DNA from: Schlesneria sp.
Lineage (GTDB): Bacteria > Planctomycetota > Planctomycetia > Planctomycetales > Planctomycetaceae
Direction: 5' to 3'
Length of the DNA: 64,000 bases
NCBI GenBank assembly: GCA_028291515.1
Contig: JAQGHU010000110.1
Location: 19,617-83,616, forward strand
Notes under the pieces: model-generated
The model's input: only the letters and a program-made list of their open reading frames with translations
Databases searched by the model: none
Told to the model about the DNA's origin: nothing
Program-made: the position numbers and the translations under genes
Shown here: positions 36,931-46,899 of the stretch, one piece after another
Position numbering within the stretch: position 1 is the stretch's first letter
How the letters are laid out: each line of letters opens with the position of its first letter

Positions 36931-38544
36931 ATGGCCAGTCTTGTCGTGATGGGGCCCCCACTGACGGGGACCACTTTCCCGCTATCCATGCTACACGAAT
37001 GCGTCATTGGAAGATCAGGCTTCTGCGACGTGGTATTGAACAAAAGATCGATCTCGCGCGAGCACGCCAGAATCGTCGAACGACTCGGTGAGTACCTGTT
37101 GGAAGATCTAGACAGCGTTAACGGAACCTTCCTGAACGGCCGTCCGATCCACAGTCCCGTTCCACTGCAGGACGGCGACCGAATCAACCTGTACGATGTA
37201 CCGATCCGTTTCTTTCGGTTCGAGGAGTCGAAGACCCCCTCCAGCGGATCGATTCCGGCCTACCAGGATCCCGTCGTTTCTGCCGACGACGAACGCTTGC
37301 CTAACCGCCTCCGCGTCCGGTTGGACAACGTGCTCGGTATCATCCAACAACTCGGCCATAGCCTGGATGTGAATGTCATCCTGCCCAAGATCCTGGAGAT
37401 CTTGTTCCAGACGTTTCCGCAGGCGAGCAGTGGTGAAATCCTGTTGGTTGAAAAAGACGGTCAACTGTCGCCCCGCGCCACCAAGCACGGACGCGACGCC
37501 GACGGATCGACAGCCACTGACATGCCCGGCGACTACTCCCTTTCCCGGCAGACCCTCGAAGCGGGAGTCGGCTCGATCCATAACGCCGGAGATGAAAGCT
37601 GCGAATCGGCACTTGAGTCTACCTTCTCATCCACGATGTACGTCCCGATCGTGATCGGCCCCACGCGATCGGCCCTCGGTATCGTGATCCTGGAAACTGA
37701 AGATTCGCAGGCTAAATTCTGTGAGGATGACTTGGCTTTTGTCAGCGGTGCCGCCACCCTGGCAGCGCAGGCCATCGGCTATGCCCGCGCGCACGAAGTT
37801 GTTGTCGAGCACGAACTGACGCGGCATCAATTAGAAACAGCGCGTCAAATCCAGTTGCGGATGCTCCCCACCGAATCCCCGCAGGTACTTGGTTACTCGT
37901 TCGCGCAGTACTACTGCGCCGCTCAAATCGTTGGCGGTGATGCCTATATCTATCATCGTCTCTCGGATGGGCGACTCATGCTGGCTGTGGCCGATGCCTC
38001 GGGCAAGGGACTTCCCGCGTCGCTGCGCATTGCCGAATTCATCTCGGAACTGCGGCACTGCATTTCGAGTGCGACATCGTTGAAGGCGGCAATGGACGAG
38101 TTGAACCGATCCGTCTGCCGATCGGACAGCGATTTCATCACCTTCTGCCTAGTGGTGCTCGACCCCCAGAAGCACACGCTCAGTATCGCCAATGCCGGCC
38201 ATCCTCTCCCTCGGCTGCGAAAACGGAATGGAACGGTTCTGCAGGTCGGCGAGAACCGCACTGGCTTCCCTCTCGGCGTGCTGCTCGACAATCCGTGTCA
38301 TCCCGTGACAGTCGCTCTCGAGGTCGGTGACGAACTCGTGCTGTACACCGACGGAGTCAGTGAAGCATTCAATCCCGCTGGCGAAATCTTCGGCATGGAA
38401 CGGTTGGACGATTCCTTGCTGGATTCGGTGTCCAATGCGGCCGAGCGGGTTAACAAGTTGATGTCGGCGGTTGATCGTTTTCGCCAGGGCCGCAAACCGA
38501 GTGACGATCTTTGCATCGTCGCCCTCACTCGGATGTCCTCCTGA
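36931..38544 (+). CDS. FHA-GAF-PP2C (SpoIIE-type) phosphatase regulator
   Basis: This is a 537-residue soluble protein. FHA at about 1-95 shows IGRSGFCDVVLNKRSISREH and DSVNGTFLNG, so the phosphothreonine-binding residues are present. GAF at about 140-290 is followed by a helical signalling segment and a PP2C/SpoIIE-type phosphatase domain (about 310-537) with IVGGDAYIYHRL, VADASGKGLPA, LYTDGVSEAFN and KPSDDLCIVAL; its metal-binding aspartates look intact. It likely dephosphorylates a regulator (anti-anti-sigma) in response to a GAF ligand or a phosphorylated partner. AGGAGG precedes the ATG at 36931. No STAS or kinase partner is adjacent. Confidence 0.92.
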   Translation: MASLVVMGPPLTGTTFPLSMLHECVIGRSGFCDVVLNKRSISREHARIVERLGEYLLEDLDSVNGTFLNGRPIHSPVPLQDGDRINLYDVPIRFFRFEESKTPSSGSIPAYQDPVVSADDERLPNRLRVRLDNVLGIIQQLGHSLDVNVILPKILEILFQTFPQASSGEILLVEKDGQLSPRATKHGRDADGSTATDMPGDYSLSRQTLEAGVGSIHNAGDESCESALESTFSSTMYVPIVIGPTRSALGIVILETEDSQAKFCEDDLAFVSGAATLAAQAIGYARAHEVVVEHELTRHQLETARQIQLRMLPTESPQVLGYSFAQYYCAAQIVGGDAYIYHRLSDGRLMLAVADASGKGLPASLRIAEFISELRHCISSATSLKAAMDELNRSVCRSDSDFITFCLVVLDPQKHTLSIANAGHPLPRLRKRNGTVLQVGENRTGFPLGVLLDNPCHPVTVALEVGDELVLYTDGVSEAFNPAGEIFGMERLDDSLLDSVSNAAERVNKLMSAVDRFRQGRKPSDDLCIVALTRMSS

Positions 38545-38677
38545 TCGCGAGCGACTCATTCGCTCGCTTCGAACGGAGGAACTCTCGCGAGCGTTGTCGA
38601 CCCGGCATCCTTCGCAGTATTGTTGGCCACGCAGTCGTTTCGCCAACAATCGCCATGCAGACTCGAAGGAACCCGCC

Positions 38678-39727
38678 ATGCCGCTTCGCTCGCGTCATCA
38701 TCGACTCTCGCTTTACGCAATGCCTCTTCTAACGCTGTGTCTCTGCGGCCGACTGTTTGCTGCCGATCCGATCGTTCCGCCAGACGCCAAGCTCGAGAAG
38801 CTTTTTGAATCGCATGTCCTGACTGAAGGAGTCAGCGTCGCACAGGATGGTATGGTGTACTTCAGTGAGATCACGTTCTCGAACAAGTCGCGCGATGACA
38901 GAGGTGCGATCGAAGCGGGCTACATCTGGAAATTTGATCCTGCCACCAGCAAGACCACGATTTTCCGCTCCCCTAGCGGCATGTCGAATGGGATTAAGTT
39001 CGATGCCGTCGGCGATATGATTGTCGCTGAAGGAGCCGACTACGGTGGACGTCGCGTCACCCGGACCGATATGAAATCTGGCAAGAGTTATATCATCGCC
39101 GGTCTGTTCGAAGGTCGCCCCTTCAACGCCCCCAACGACATCACGATCGATGAAAAAGGGCGGATCTATTTCAGTGACCCCCGCTATCTCGGGCACGAAC
39201 CGCTCGAGCAACCTGTGATGGCCGTCTATCGCATTGATACCGACGGCACCTTGCACCGCATCATCACGAATGCCGGCAAACCGAACGGCGTTGCCGTCTC
39301 GCCCGATCAGAAAACCCTCTACGTCGTCAGCAACGACAACGGCGCCACGGGCTCCGAGCAACTCCAGACCGATGAACCCGTGCGCAAAGGAAACATGGCA
39401 CTGATGGCCTACGACCTGGCTGGCGATGGCAGCGCGAAGTTCAGGAAGACGCTGGTCGACTACGCGCCGTTTGACGGTCCAGATGGACTCACCGTCGATA
39501 AGCACGGCAACCTGTACGTAGCCGTCCGTGCAGAGAATCGACCAGGGATCTACGTCTATTCACCGGACGGCAAGGAACTCGACTACATCAAGACCGAAGT
39601 TCCAACCAATGTCGGCTTCGGTCGAGGCAAAGATGCCAACCTGCTCTACATCACAGCCGGATCCAGTCTCTACAGAATTCGCCTGCACCGCGAAGGCTAC
39701 CACCTACCGGAAGTCCCCAAAAAGTAG
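38678..39727 (+). CDS. Exported SMP-30/gluconolactonase-type beta-propeller
   Basis: This is 349 residues. A signal peptide (LYAMPLLTLCLCGRLFAAD) precedes a six-bladed propeller typical of SMP-30/gluconolactonase/LRE-like proteins: EGVSVAQDGMVYFSE, FNAPNDITIDEKGRIYFSDP, PNGVAVSPDQKTLYVVSND and DGPDGLTVDKHGNLYVAV. The Glu, Asn and Asp at these positions fit the metal-binding set, so a calcium-dependent lactonase is plausible; the true substrate is unknown. GAAGGA seven bases before the ATG at 38678 selects this start over the long open frame upstream, which overlaps the previous gene. Confidence 0.88.
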   Translation: MPLRSRHHRLSLYAMPLLTLCLCGRLFAADPIVPPDAKLEKLFESHVLTEGVSVAQDGMVYFSEITFSNKSRDDRGAIEAGYIWKFDPATSKTTIFRSPSGMSNGIKFDAVGDMIVAEGADYGGRRVTRTDMKSGKSYIIAGLFEGRPFNAPNDITIDEKGRIYFSDPRYLGHEPLEQPVMAVYRIDTDGTLHRIITNAGKPNGVAVSPDQKTLYVVSNDNGATGSEQLQTDEPVRKGNMALMAYDLAGDGSAKFRKTLVDYAPFDGPDGLTVDKHGNLYVAVRAENRPGIYVYSPDGKELDYIKTEVPTNVGFGRGKDANLLYITAGSSLYRIRLHREGYHLPEVPKK

Positions 39728-39842
39728 ACGACACACTCATTGTGCCGCGGATTTCGGTCTTCTTTGCGCCTTTCGCACCTCGAAGAGAATGTGCACACAG
39801 AATGAAAGCAAAACTCTCGATTCTGCGTGCCCGTCTCTCCGC

Positions 39843-40079
39843 TCAATCAACGCCTGGAACTGACGGCACCGGGTCAAACGCGGCCGCGTAATTCTTCGGC
39901 AACGGCGCGGGCGCGTCGGCATCGTTGTATGTCACCGGACTGATTGACGACGGTGCCGCAGTCTGATTACTCGAAACCGTATGGGCCTGATTGCAGTGGG
40001 GACACCGAGCGGTGTAACCACGTTGAGTTTGGCAGCCAGCGATGGCCAGAATTCCGATCACGGCAAATTCGAAACGCAC
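39843..40079 (-). CDS. Small lipoprotein with CPHC motif
   Basis: This 78-residue protein starts with GTG at 40079, chosen because AAGGAG lies just upstream. The signal peptide ends in the lipobox AIAGC, so the mature protein begins with a lipidated Cys. It is followed by YTARCPHCNQAH, a CxxC that could bind zinc or be redox-active, then a Pro/Ala-rich tail. No family is recognised. The 335-base region upstream carries a hairpin at 40119-40137. Confidence 0.65.
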   Translation of the reverse strand: MRFEFAVIGILAIAGCQTQRGYTARCPHCNQAHTVSSNQTAAPSSISPVTYNDADAPAPLPKNYAAAFDPVPSVPGVD

Positions 40080-40414
40080 GATTGCTCCTTCCACTCATGA
40101 CACGAATGCCAGATGGATCTGATATCCGCAATATCAGGGCTGGCCCGAATGTGTCAGATTGCATCGGCAATTCGGTGTTGCCGTTTGCAACTGGAAGGCG
40201 CAAGGTAACGAGCATGACGGAAATGCGGTCCGGTTATAACGATCACTCCAGAAGTACGAATTCTCGCAGTTATTCGAATTAGCGAGGTCGCTTCGGCTCT
40301 ACCGGCCAATCGGCAGGAGCTAGTGGTCATTGCCAAGACCAATTCACCGCCACCGGTGCGACTCAATTCGCAGCGCAGCATGCCTTTGCGATCGAGCGTC
40401 TCGTAACTCTGGGC
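40080..40414. other. 335-base intergenic region with one hairpin
   Basis: The gap lies upstream of the lipoprotein gene and downstream of the ExeA-like gene (both minus strand). The only structure is a 7-bp stem CTGATAT/ATATCAG with a CCGCA loop at 40119-40137, 40 bases upstream of the lipoprotein start, a possible operator or leader hairpin. Nothing else is recognised. Confidence 0.45.
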
Positions 40415-41272
40415 TCATGACTCAGTGCTCGCCATCGCACCAGCACGCTCTGGCCTCGCCAACGACCGAGGGTGAGCTTTCGCTGAATGCCGCGGCGAAA
40501 ATTCAGCGGCGGCCGCCTGCACCAGTGCTGCATCCACCTCGCGCCGTTCGTCGCTCATTGCCGCCAGCAACGCCAGATCGCAAGTTCGAATGACATCTGC
40601 CGGAATCCCCTGCGTGAGATCTTGAATCAACGCCATTGCGTCTGGCGTGAAGATCGCTCGCTTCGCCCCGGCCGTTCGGGTGGCATTCCAGACAAACTGA
40701 GATGTCTCACCGATTGACCAGCCGCTCAGCTCAATCGACAATTCGATCTGCTCTTGCAACTCGGGACTGGCAACGGGTTCTCTCGAGAAGAGCAAGACGG
40801 CCAAAGCCGCATCCAATGATTCCGCCAGGTTCATCAATCGGCGAAGAACCTGTCCACACTCTCGATGCGCGGAATCGACGTTGTCGATCAAAATCACTGC
40901 CGCCTGCCTCACCAATGCGCGGTTGGCAAGCTGCTGTTGAATGCGAGACCATGTCACCGACGAACTCGCGCCATCGCAGCCGGCAAGCATCTGATCGGCA
41001 ATCTGCAAGGTGAGTTCAACAGCGTCCATGCTCGCCGCGTCGATGGCAATGCACATCCGCCCCTGCCGCCGCGCATAGTCAGTCGCCCGCCGAAACAGGC
41101 AGCTTTTGCCGGTGCCGCCCGATCCCATCAGCGATCCGCAACGGCGCTGCTCGTCAATCACGAACAACAGCCGAGCATACGCCTCGTCATGAGCAGCACC
41201 GATCACGGCATCGCCAGCGGTCTGACGTCGCTGAAATGGCCAGTGAGAAAAGCCCCAATACGCCAGATCCAT
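40415..41272 (-). CDS. ExeA/MshM-like AAA ATPase
   Basis: This is 285 residues from ATG 41272, opening with MDLAYWGFSHWPFQ, the standard start of ExeA-type ATPases. Walker A is GSGGTGKSCLF and Walker B is AAVILIDNVDSA, then an arginine-finger-like LFSREP stretch. The C-terminal part (GIPADVIRTCDLALL) matches the lid helices of the family. Relatives act in type II secretion assembly or DNA transposition (TniB/MuB-like). No secretin, GspB or transposase partner lies nearby, so the role is open. The tail after about residue 260 is basic and low-complexity. Confidence 0.85.
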   Translation of the reverse strand: MDLAYWGFSHWPFQRRQTAGDAVIGAAHDEAYARLLFVIDEQRRCGSLMGSGGTGKSCLFRRATDYARRQGRMCIAIDAASMDAVELTLQIADQMLAGCDGASSSVTWSRIQQQLANRALVRQAAVILIDNVDSAHRECGQVLRRLMNLAESLDAALAVLLFSREPVASPELQEQIELSIELSGWSIGETSQFVWNATRTAGAKRAIFTPDAMALIQDLTQGIPADVIRTCDLALLAAMSDERREVDAALVQAAAAEFSPRHSAKAHPRSLARPERAGAMASTES

Positions 41273-41643
41273 TGGCTTTCGATCCTTCCGTTGTCGCAAC
41301 TCAGTCTGAGAAAGACTGGCCACACCCTCATACCAACCGCACTCTCAGGTCAGCGACAGTGTCACCTCGAATTCATCGTCAACCCAGCAACAGTACCATC
41401 ACAAAGTCCGGTCACTCAGCAACCTCCCCCGCAGAAAACAAAAAAGAACAAATTGGGAAGACTACGTTAGTTTCGCGAAATCGTCAGGCGCGGCAGACTG
41501 TCAGGCAGTGAATCGCATGAAGCTTACGCACTCCCAAGCCACAAGCGATTCTTGAATCTATCTCTTTCATCCGTGTTCAATCCGTGTTTCATCCATGGCT
41601 ACAATTCTTCTCTTCATGCCTTCCACGTCCGGAGAAATCATCG
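41273..41643. other. 371-base divergent intergenic region with short direct repeats
   Basis: The gap lies between the ExeA-like gene (minus) and the Tat-exported glycosidase-like gene (plus). Near its right end, at 41568-41600, ATCCGTGTT-type units repeat (CATCCGTGTT, then ATCCGTGTTT, then CATCCATGGCT). This resembles a short dispersed motif that I have seen near planctomycete genes. No gene or clear promoter is identified. Confidence 0.45.
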
Positions 41644-43911
41644 ATGTCACAATTAGAATCCGATCTCTCGCGTCGTGATTTTCTCTCTGTCACTTTAGCA
41701 GGGTTGGCCGGGGCGACCCTGCTCTCCACACTTCACGTTGCTGCAGAGGAGGCTCTTCCGCCGTCACTCCCCTTTGCTCCGATCAAGATTCCTGACTGGG
41801 TTCGATCCGTCACGCGGATGGCGTTCGTCACACCCGGCGAAATCGATCATGCGGCGGCGTTGGGCGTGCAAGTTTGCCATGGCAACGCAGTCTGGCCCTA
41901 TTTTCCCCTGCGCCGCGACGGCGGGGGACTGTCGCCGACCGATCGCAAGCTGATGCAACAGATCGTTGATCAATGTCACCAGCAGGGAATGAAGTATTGC
42001 CTGGGTCTGCCGCCGTTTCCTGCTGTCGATTGCGTGAAAGCTCACCTCGATTGGCGGATTCGGTCCGATCGCTCGGACGCGTCGCTCAAGATCGAGCCGC
42101 GCGAAGACAACTTGGGAACGCGCCTGGGCTGCAATAACGGTCCTTGGGGCGACTATCTGATTGATGTCTGCGCGGAACTGGTCGAGGACTTTGGCATCGA
42201 TGGCTACTCGTTCGATGGCAACTATCATCCCGCGATCTGCTATTGCGATGCCTGCCAGGCCAGCTATCTGCACGACACCAAGAAAAACATCCCAGACCGC
42301 ATCAACCTTGATGACATCGCCTACCGCGAATACCTGGTATGGCGCGGCGATCGGCTGGAACAGCACTACGCGCGGCTACAACGGAAGCTGAAAGCAATCA
42401 ACCCGAACACCGTCGTCATGTCCTGGACCGTCAACGCGGGCCGCTACGGACATTTCCTGCATTCGCCGCGTGCTATGCCCACGCGCATGAACCAACTCTT
42501 CGATCTCCCGATGCAGGAATGGTGGCTGGATGAAACGAACTTTGGGGCCAGCGTCGCCCCGGCGTTCGGTGCCGCCTATTCACGAGCCGTCGCCGGCGAT
42601 CGCCCCGCCGCCTCGGAAGCGTATCTCATGTCCCGAGGAAACCCGTATGGGACCGACAGCTTCCCGAAACACGAACGGATCACTCGTTCAATGCTCGGGC
42701 TGACGAATGGCAGCGTCAGCGCGGAATCCCTCGGTTGGTCGGGCCACCAGGAATCGATCGCCGCCGTCTTCGACGAGATCAAGCGGCGTGAAACTCTGAT
42801 CGCACAGACCACGCCATTGAGATGGGCGGCTCTGCTCGTCAGCGAACAGACTCGACAGTTCTACGCCTACCGCGACATCGCCGAGCGTTTCCTGCCCCAT
42901 GTCTTCGGGACCTTTCGAGTCGGTATGGAAGAGCACTTCCCATTGACATTAATCAACGATTGGGACGTGACTGACGACGCACTCGCCGAATTCAAGGTCC
43001 TCATCCTTCCCTGTTCTGCCGCTCTTTCGGATGCGCAACTGGCTGCGATCCGCAAGTTTGTGCAAAGGGGCGGGGGATTGGTTGCCACGGGCGAAACATC
43101 ACTATGTGATGAACTCGGACAACCACGACCTGACTTCGGCTTGAAAGATCTGTTCGGCGTTTCCTATCGTGGTCGGCCTGCTGCACCCGTAAAACGAGAA
43201 TCGCTCGATGCGAATTTCGCAATCACGGTCGATGAAGCCTATTGGCAGCAGCGAGTCGGCGCTGCCACGCTGCAATGGACAGAATCGCCGATCTGGAACG
43301 ACGCCGTACTTCGAGAACTCGTCCCGGCCCGAGTCGCCACGTTCAAGGGTCCGCAAGTGTTGGTGACCGAACCGCAGGCCGACGAAGTCATCGCCCGATT
43401 GACTCCAACTGCTGCCGGTACGACTCCGAACGCCGCCATTCCCGGCATCATCGCGCGAGGATTTGGAAAGGGCCGAGTCGCCTATCTTCCCGCCTGCCTG
43501 GATGCAGCCATGTGGAGCTATTCCTACCCGTACCAGCGCAGGATGCTGACACGATTGATCGAATGGGCTGCTGGTGAAGAGCACCAGTTCCCCATCCGAA
43601 TCGAGGCCCCCAAGTGCGTGCAGGTGACCTACTGGCACCAGCCCGCGATCCGATCCAACAAGCAACATCGACTGATCATCCACTTCTTCAACGGCCTGAA
43701 CACCACCGCCAACCATGGACTGCCCGCCGTCGATGTCCCCCTGCGCGAAGAAACGATCCCGATCCACGGCATCAAGATCCATCTCGGCAATCAGGACTTC
43801 CAAGAGATGTTCATCGAACCCGGACACCTCGCACCCAAGATCCTCAACGCCAACGGGCCCGTTTTAGAACTACCTCCGTTAGATCTCCACCAGATGCTGG
43901 TTCTCGATTAA
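41644..43911 (+). CDS. Tat-exported glycosyl-hydrolase-like protein with trimerisation-type domain
   Basis: This is a 755-residue precursor. A twin-arginine signal (SRRDFLSVTLAGLAGATLL) leads the chain. The N-terminal part (about 55-420) looks like a TIM-barrel of the putative glycosyl hydrolase 6 (GHL6) type, with YCLGLPPFPAVDCVKAHLDW, DYLIDVCAELVEDFGIDGYS and the motif FDGNYHPAICYCDACQ. The middle part (about 440-660) resembles the beta-galactosidase trimerisation domain (VLILPCSAALSDAQLAAIRK, then GGGLVATGETSL). Catalytic residues are not established for this group, so activity is inferred from fold only. GGAG lies ten bases before the ATG at 41644. Confidence 0.85.
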   Translation: MSQLESDLSRRDFLSVTLAGLAGATLLSTLHVAAEEALPPSLPFAPIKIPDWVRSVTRMAFVTPGEIDHAAALGVQVCHGNAVWPYFPLRRDGGGLSPTDRKLMQQIVDQCHQQGMKYCLGLPPFPAVDCVKAHLDWRIRSDRSDASLKIEPREDNLGTRLGCNNGPWGDYLIDVCAELVEDFGIDGYSFDGNYHPAICYCDACQASYLHDTKKNIPDRINLDDIAYREYLVWRGDRLEQHYARLQRKLKAINPNTVVMSWTVNAGRYGHFLHSPRAMPTRMNQLFDLPMQEWWLDETNFGASVAPAFGAAYSRAVAGDRPAASEAYLMSRGNPYGTDSFPKHERITRSMLGLTNGSVSAESLGWSGHQESIAAVFDEIKRRETLIAQTTPLRWAALLVSEQTRQFYAYRDIAERFLPHVFGTFRVGMEEHFPLTLINDWDVTDDALAEFKVLILPCSAALSDAQLAAIRKFVQRGGGLVATGETSLCDELGQPRPDFGLKDLFGVSYRGRPAAPVKRESLDANFAITVDEAYWQQRVGAATLQWTESPIWNDAVLRELVPARVATFKGPQVLVTEPQADEVIARLTPTAAGTTPNAAIPGIIARGFGKGRVAYLPACLDAAMWSYSYPYQRRMLTRLIEWAAGEEHQFPIRIEAPKCVQVTYWHQPAIRSNKQHRLIIHFFNGLNTTANHGLPAVDVPLREETIPIHGIKIHLGNQDFQEMFIEPGHLAPKILNANGPVLELPPLDLHQMLVLD

Positions 43912-43948
43912 ACACACTGAAGTCGGAATGAAATCCAAGGAGTTTGCA

Positions 43949-44051
43949 ACACAGAGGTCACAGAGAGAAAAACGAAATCTTGAACACTCAAAGCCTACTA
44001 TCTCTTTCTAATAGTTCAATCTTCCTCTGTGCCCTCAGTGACTCTGTGTTT
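43949..44051. repeat. Imperfect long inverted repeat (ACACAGAG family)
   Basis: AACACAGAGGTCACAGAGAG at the left and a near reverse complement at 44024-44051 (CCTCTGTGCCC... ACTCTGTGTT) flank about 56 bases. Arms built from ACACAGAG/CTCTGTGT units are a dispersed intergenic type in several environmental phyla. The hairpin lies between two plus-strand exported enzyme genes and could act as a terminator. Confidence 0.7.
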
Positions 44052-44206
44052 CAAACTTCTTCTTCTTCGTGCCTCCGCGGCTTCGCGTGAGAACATGTTT
44101 TCTTCATCCTCATGATAAATGGACAATTTGCGAGGCTTTGCGTTCCTAGAGGCGAATCACCAGACTTACCAGGCAACGATTCCTGATTGCCCTGAGGAAC
44201 TCAACC

Positions 44207-46189
44207 ATGTTTATCCGTCGTTCGGCTTTTGTCCTGTTGTGCTGCGGCAGTCTGATCCAGGCCCAGGAACAACCGCCGAAAATCTCGTTCGGTGACGCCG
44301 TCATCGAATCGCATCTCACGCTCGAAGCCACTCGCCTGAGCGAACGGATCCACGAAGGGGCCGAGTCGAAAGAGGATTGGGAAGCCAAACGCCCCAAGCT
44401 GAAGCAAGAATTCTTCGACATGCTCGGCCTGTGGCCGTTGCCCGAACGGACTCCGCTCAACGCCAAGGTCACCGGCAAATTGGAACGAGACGGCTACCGC
44501 GTCGAGAACATTCACTTCCAGAGTAAGCCCGGCCTGTATGTCACCGGCAACCTGTATCTTCCCGCCAAGATCGAAGGCAAGCTTCCCGCGGTGCTGTACG
44601 TCTGCGGTCATTCCGGCAAAGGTCGCGATGGCAACAAGACTGCCTTCCAGCATCACGGACAGTGGTTTGCAACGCACGGATATGTCTGCCTGATCATCGA
44701 CACTCTGCAACTGGGAGAGATCGCCGGGACTCATCACGGCACATACCGAGAGAATCGCTGGTGGTGGCAATCGGCAGGCTACACTCCAGCGGGAGTCGAA
44801 TGCTGGAATGGCACTCGCGCGATCGACTATCTGATCAGCCGTCCTGAGGTTGATGCCGACAAACTGGCCGTGACCGGCATCAGCGGAGGTGGTGCGGCGA
44901 CCTTCTGGATTGCCGCCGCGGACGAACGAGTCAAAGTCTGCGTCCCCGTCAGCGGGATGAGCGACCTCGAGAGCTACGTCGTCAACAAGGTCTGCAATGG
45001 CCACTGCGATTGCATGTTCTTCTACAACACCTATCGCTGGGAATGGTCGACGATCGCCGCCCTGATCGTTCCACGAGCCATGCTGTTCGAGAACTCCGGC
45101 TACGATCCGATCTTTCCCATGCCAGCCAACGAACGAATCCGTGATCGATTAGCGGATCTGTATCGCTGGTACGAGAAGAAACCAGGCGACCTGTTCGATA
45201 TCGGCGTCACCCCCGGAGGCCACAGCGACAATGTCGAACTGCGATTGATGGCCTATCGTTGGATCAACAAGCACCTCAAAAACGACAACGGCGAAGTCAA
45301 CGAACCGCCACTTCCCAAGATCGAAGGCCAGGATCTGCGTGTCTTCCCCGAGGACAAAGATCTTCCTGCCGACCGCATCAATGCCAAGATTGATGAATCA
45401 TTCGTGACGCTCGCCACCCCCGCATCCCCGAAAACGCGAGCCGAATACACCAAGTGGTCCGAGAGCCTGCGAGAAGAACTACTGGAGCGTGTCTTCAACG
45501 AGTGGCCCGATCAGGTCGCCGCCGCGCAGCTTCGCGAAGAGAATGAGAAAACCGGGATGATGATGCTTCAAACCGAAGACGAAGTCATTGTCACGGCCAA
45601 GCGAACCAAGGCCGAGACCGACATCAAACGTTCGCCCGAGCATCCCGAGCGGATCTGGTTGATCATTTTGAACGCGGATGAATCCGAAGGCCAACTGCCG
45701 GAATGGGCCTCCAAGGTCATCCCGCATGGACAAGCCGTTGTCATCGTCAGTCCCCGCGGCAGTGGCCAGACCACGAAATGGACCGCGACCAATCCTCCCA
45801 ACTATGTGGCACGTGCCTCAGCACTCCTGGGCCGCACCGTTGATATCGGCCGAATCTGGGACATCCAATCCGTCGCCCGGATGCTGCACGAAGTGGAAGG
45901 AAACGAGCTGACCATCGGCGTCGCCGGTCGAGGCCAGGCCGGAATCCTCGGCGCGTACGCCGCACTCAATGAAACCAGCATCGCCGAAGTCATCGCCGTC
46001 GATCCCCCCGCCTCACATCGCGAAGGCCCCATCCTGCTGAACGTCCTGAAAGTTCTGGACATCCCCGACGCCCTCGGCTTGCTCGCCCCGCGTCACCTGA
46101 CGCTGCTCAATGCAAAAGATCCGTCCTTCGAGCGAACCTCCAAACTCTACGAGGCTGCCGGATACGGAAATCGTCTGAAAACGAAGTAG
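44207..46189 (+). CDS. Exported alpha/beta hydrolase (acetyl xylan esterase-like), two hydrolase-type halves
   Basis: This is 660 residues with a Sec signal (FVLLCCGSLIQAQ). The first half (about 60-370) is an alpha/beta hydrolase: LPAVLYVCGHSGKGRDGNK provides the oxyanion region, the nucleophile is in TGISGGGAATFW, and a late His is in TPGGHSDNVE, so the triad looks complete. The second half (about 400-660) is shaped like another hydrolase domain (GQAVVIVSPRGSGQTTKW, GVAGRGQAGILGAYAAL) but its elbow reads GRGQAG, without a serine, so it may be inactive. Such proteins are frequent in planctomycetes beside sugar-degrading genes. GAGGA precedes the ATG. Confidence 0.85.
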   Translation: MFIRRSAFVLLCCGSLIQAQEQPPKISFGDAVIESHLTLEATRLSERIHEGAESKEDWEAKRPKLKQEFFDMLGLWPLPERTPLNAKVTGKLERDGYRVENIHFQSKPGLYVTGNLYLPAKIEGKLPAVLYVCGHSGKGRDGNKTAFQHHGQWFATHGYVCLIIDTLQLGEIAGTHHGTYRENRWWWQSAGYTPAGVECWNGTRAIDYLISRPEVDADKLAVTGISGGGAATFWIAAADERVKVCVPVSGMSDLESYVVNKVCNGHCDCMFFYNTYRWEWSTIAALIVPRAMLFENSGYDPIFPMPANERIRDRLADLYRWYEKKPGDLFDIGVTPGGHSDNVELRLMAYRWINKHLKNDNGEVNEPPLPKIEGQDLRVFPEDKDLPADRINAKIDESFVTLATPASPKTRAEYTKWSESLREELLERVFNEWPDQVAAAQLREENEKTGMMMLQTEDEVIVTAKRTKAETDIKRSPEHPERIWLIILNADESEGQLPEWASKVIPHGQAVVIVSPRGSGQTTKWTATNPPNYVARASALLGRTVDIGRIWDIQSVARMLHEVEGNELTIGVAGRGQAGILGAYAALNETSIAEVIAVDPPASHREGPILLNVLKVLDIPDALGLLAPRHLTLLNAKDPSFERTSKLYEAAGYGNRLKTK

Positions 46190-46213
46190 TCCAAGATTCG
46201 ACGGAGCTCACAA

Positions 46214-46897
46214 ATGAACTTGAGGTGTCGCCACCGTACGTCATTGATTGTCGCCAGTACTTTGGCATTCATGAATGGTTGTGGATCGTCCCCCGAAATC
46301 GCAAACCGCCGGACGGACTTCGAATCGTCGGTGAAAAACGAAGCTGTGGCCGAGTCTACCAGTTCTTCAGACTCGCTCACTGCCGTCGTCATGGTGGAAT
46401 CACAACGCGAATCTCCGGGCGCGGTTTCGGCATTGGAGATTGCGAACCCAGAGCCAAAAGTGTTTTCGAAGGACGAACTATCTGGTGCTCTGAATGTGAG
46501 TTTTGCAGATCTCAATCTGAAGGCAGTTCTCGGCATCGACTCCGTCACAGAGGATGACGTGAAAAGCTTCCCAAGTTGGCTGAAAGAACTCGAGGGAACG
46601 AAGATTCGAATCCGCGGTTACATGTTTCCCACGTTTGAGGATACAGGGATCCGTGAATTTGTCCTCGACCATTCAGCACGCGCTATGAACTTTGGCGTCG
46701 ATGCGAAAGTCTATGAACTGTTACACGTGGCCTTGGCACCGGGCAAAACCACGAACCACGTCCCGTCAAATCGCTCGATGGAGGTCATCGGCATCTTCAG
46801 GATCGCCCCTGAATATGAAAAGGACACGATGTATGCGTTGTACTTCTTAGATGACGCGGTTATTGTCGCAAACGAACGGAACCCAGCCGCTCCTTAG
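46214..46897 (+). CDS. DUF3299-type lipoprotein
   Basis: This is 227 residues. The signal ends in a lipobox-like FMNGC, so a lipid anchor at Cys is likely. A Ser/Glu-rich linker follows (about 25-85), then the domain: FPSWLKELEGTKIRIRGYMF, FVLDHSARAMNFG and HVALAPGKTTNHVPSNRSME, which fits the planctomycete-rich DUF3299 family. Function is unknown. GGAG precedes the ATG. It sits 24 bases after the hydrolase gene, so the two may be co-transcribed. Confidence 0.82.
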   Translation: MNLRCRHRTSLIVASTLAFMNGCGSSPEIANRRTDFESSVKNEAVAESTSSSDSLTAVVMVESQRESPGAVSALEIANPEPKVFSKDELSGALNVSFADLNLKAVLGIDSVTEDDVKSFPSWLKELEGTKIRIRGYMFPTFEDTGIREFVLDHSARAMNFGVDAKVYELLHVALAPGKTTNHVPSNRSMEVIGIFRIAPEYEKDTMYALYFLDDAVIVANERNPAAP

Positions 46898-46899
46898 GC

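Noticed and set aside
36534..37091. 185-codon plus-strand ORF before the FHA gene
   Set aside because: It runs into the FHA coding region in another frame and has no recognisable domain; the FHA start has AGGAGG.
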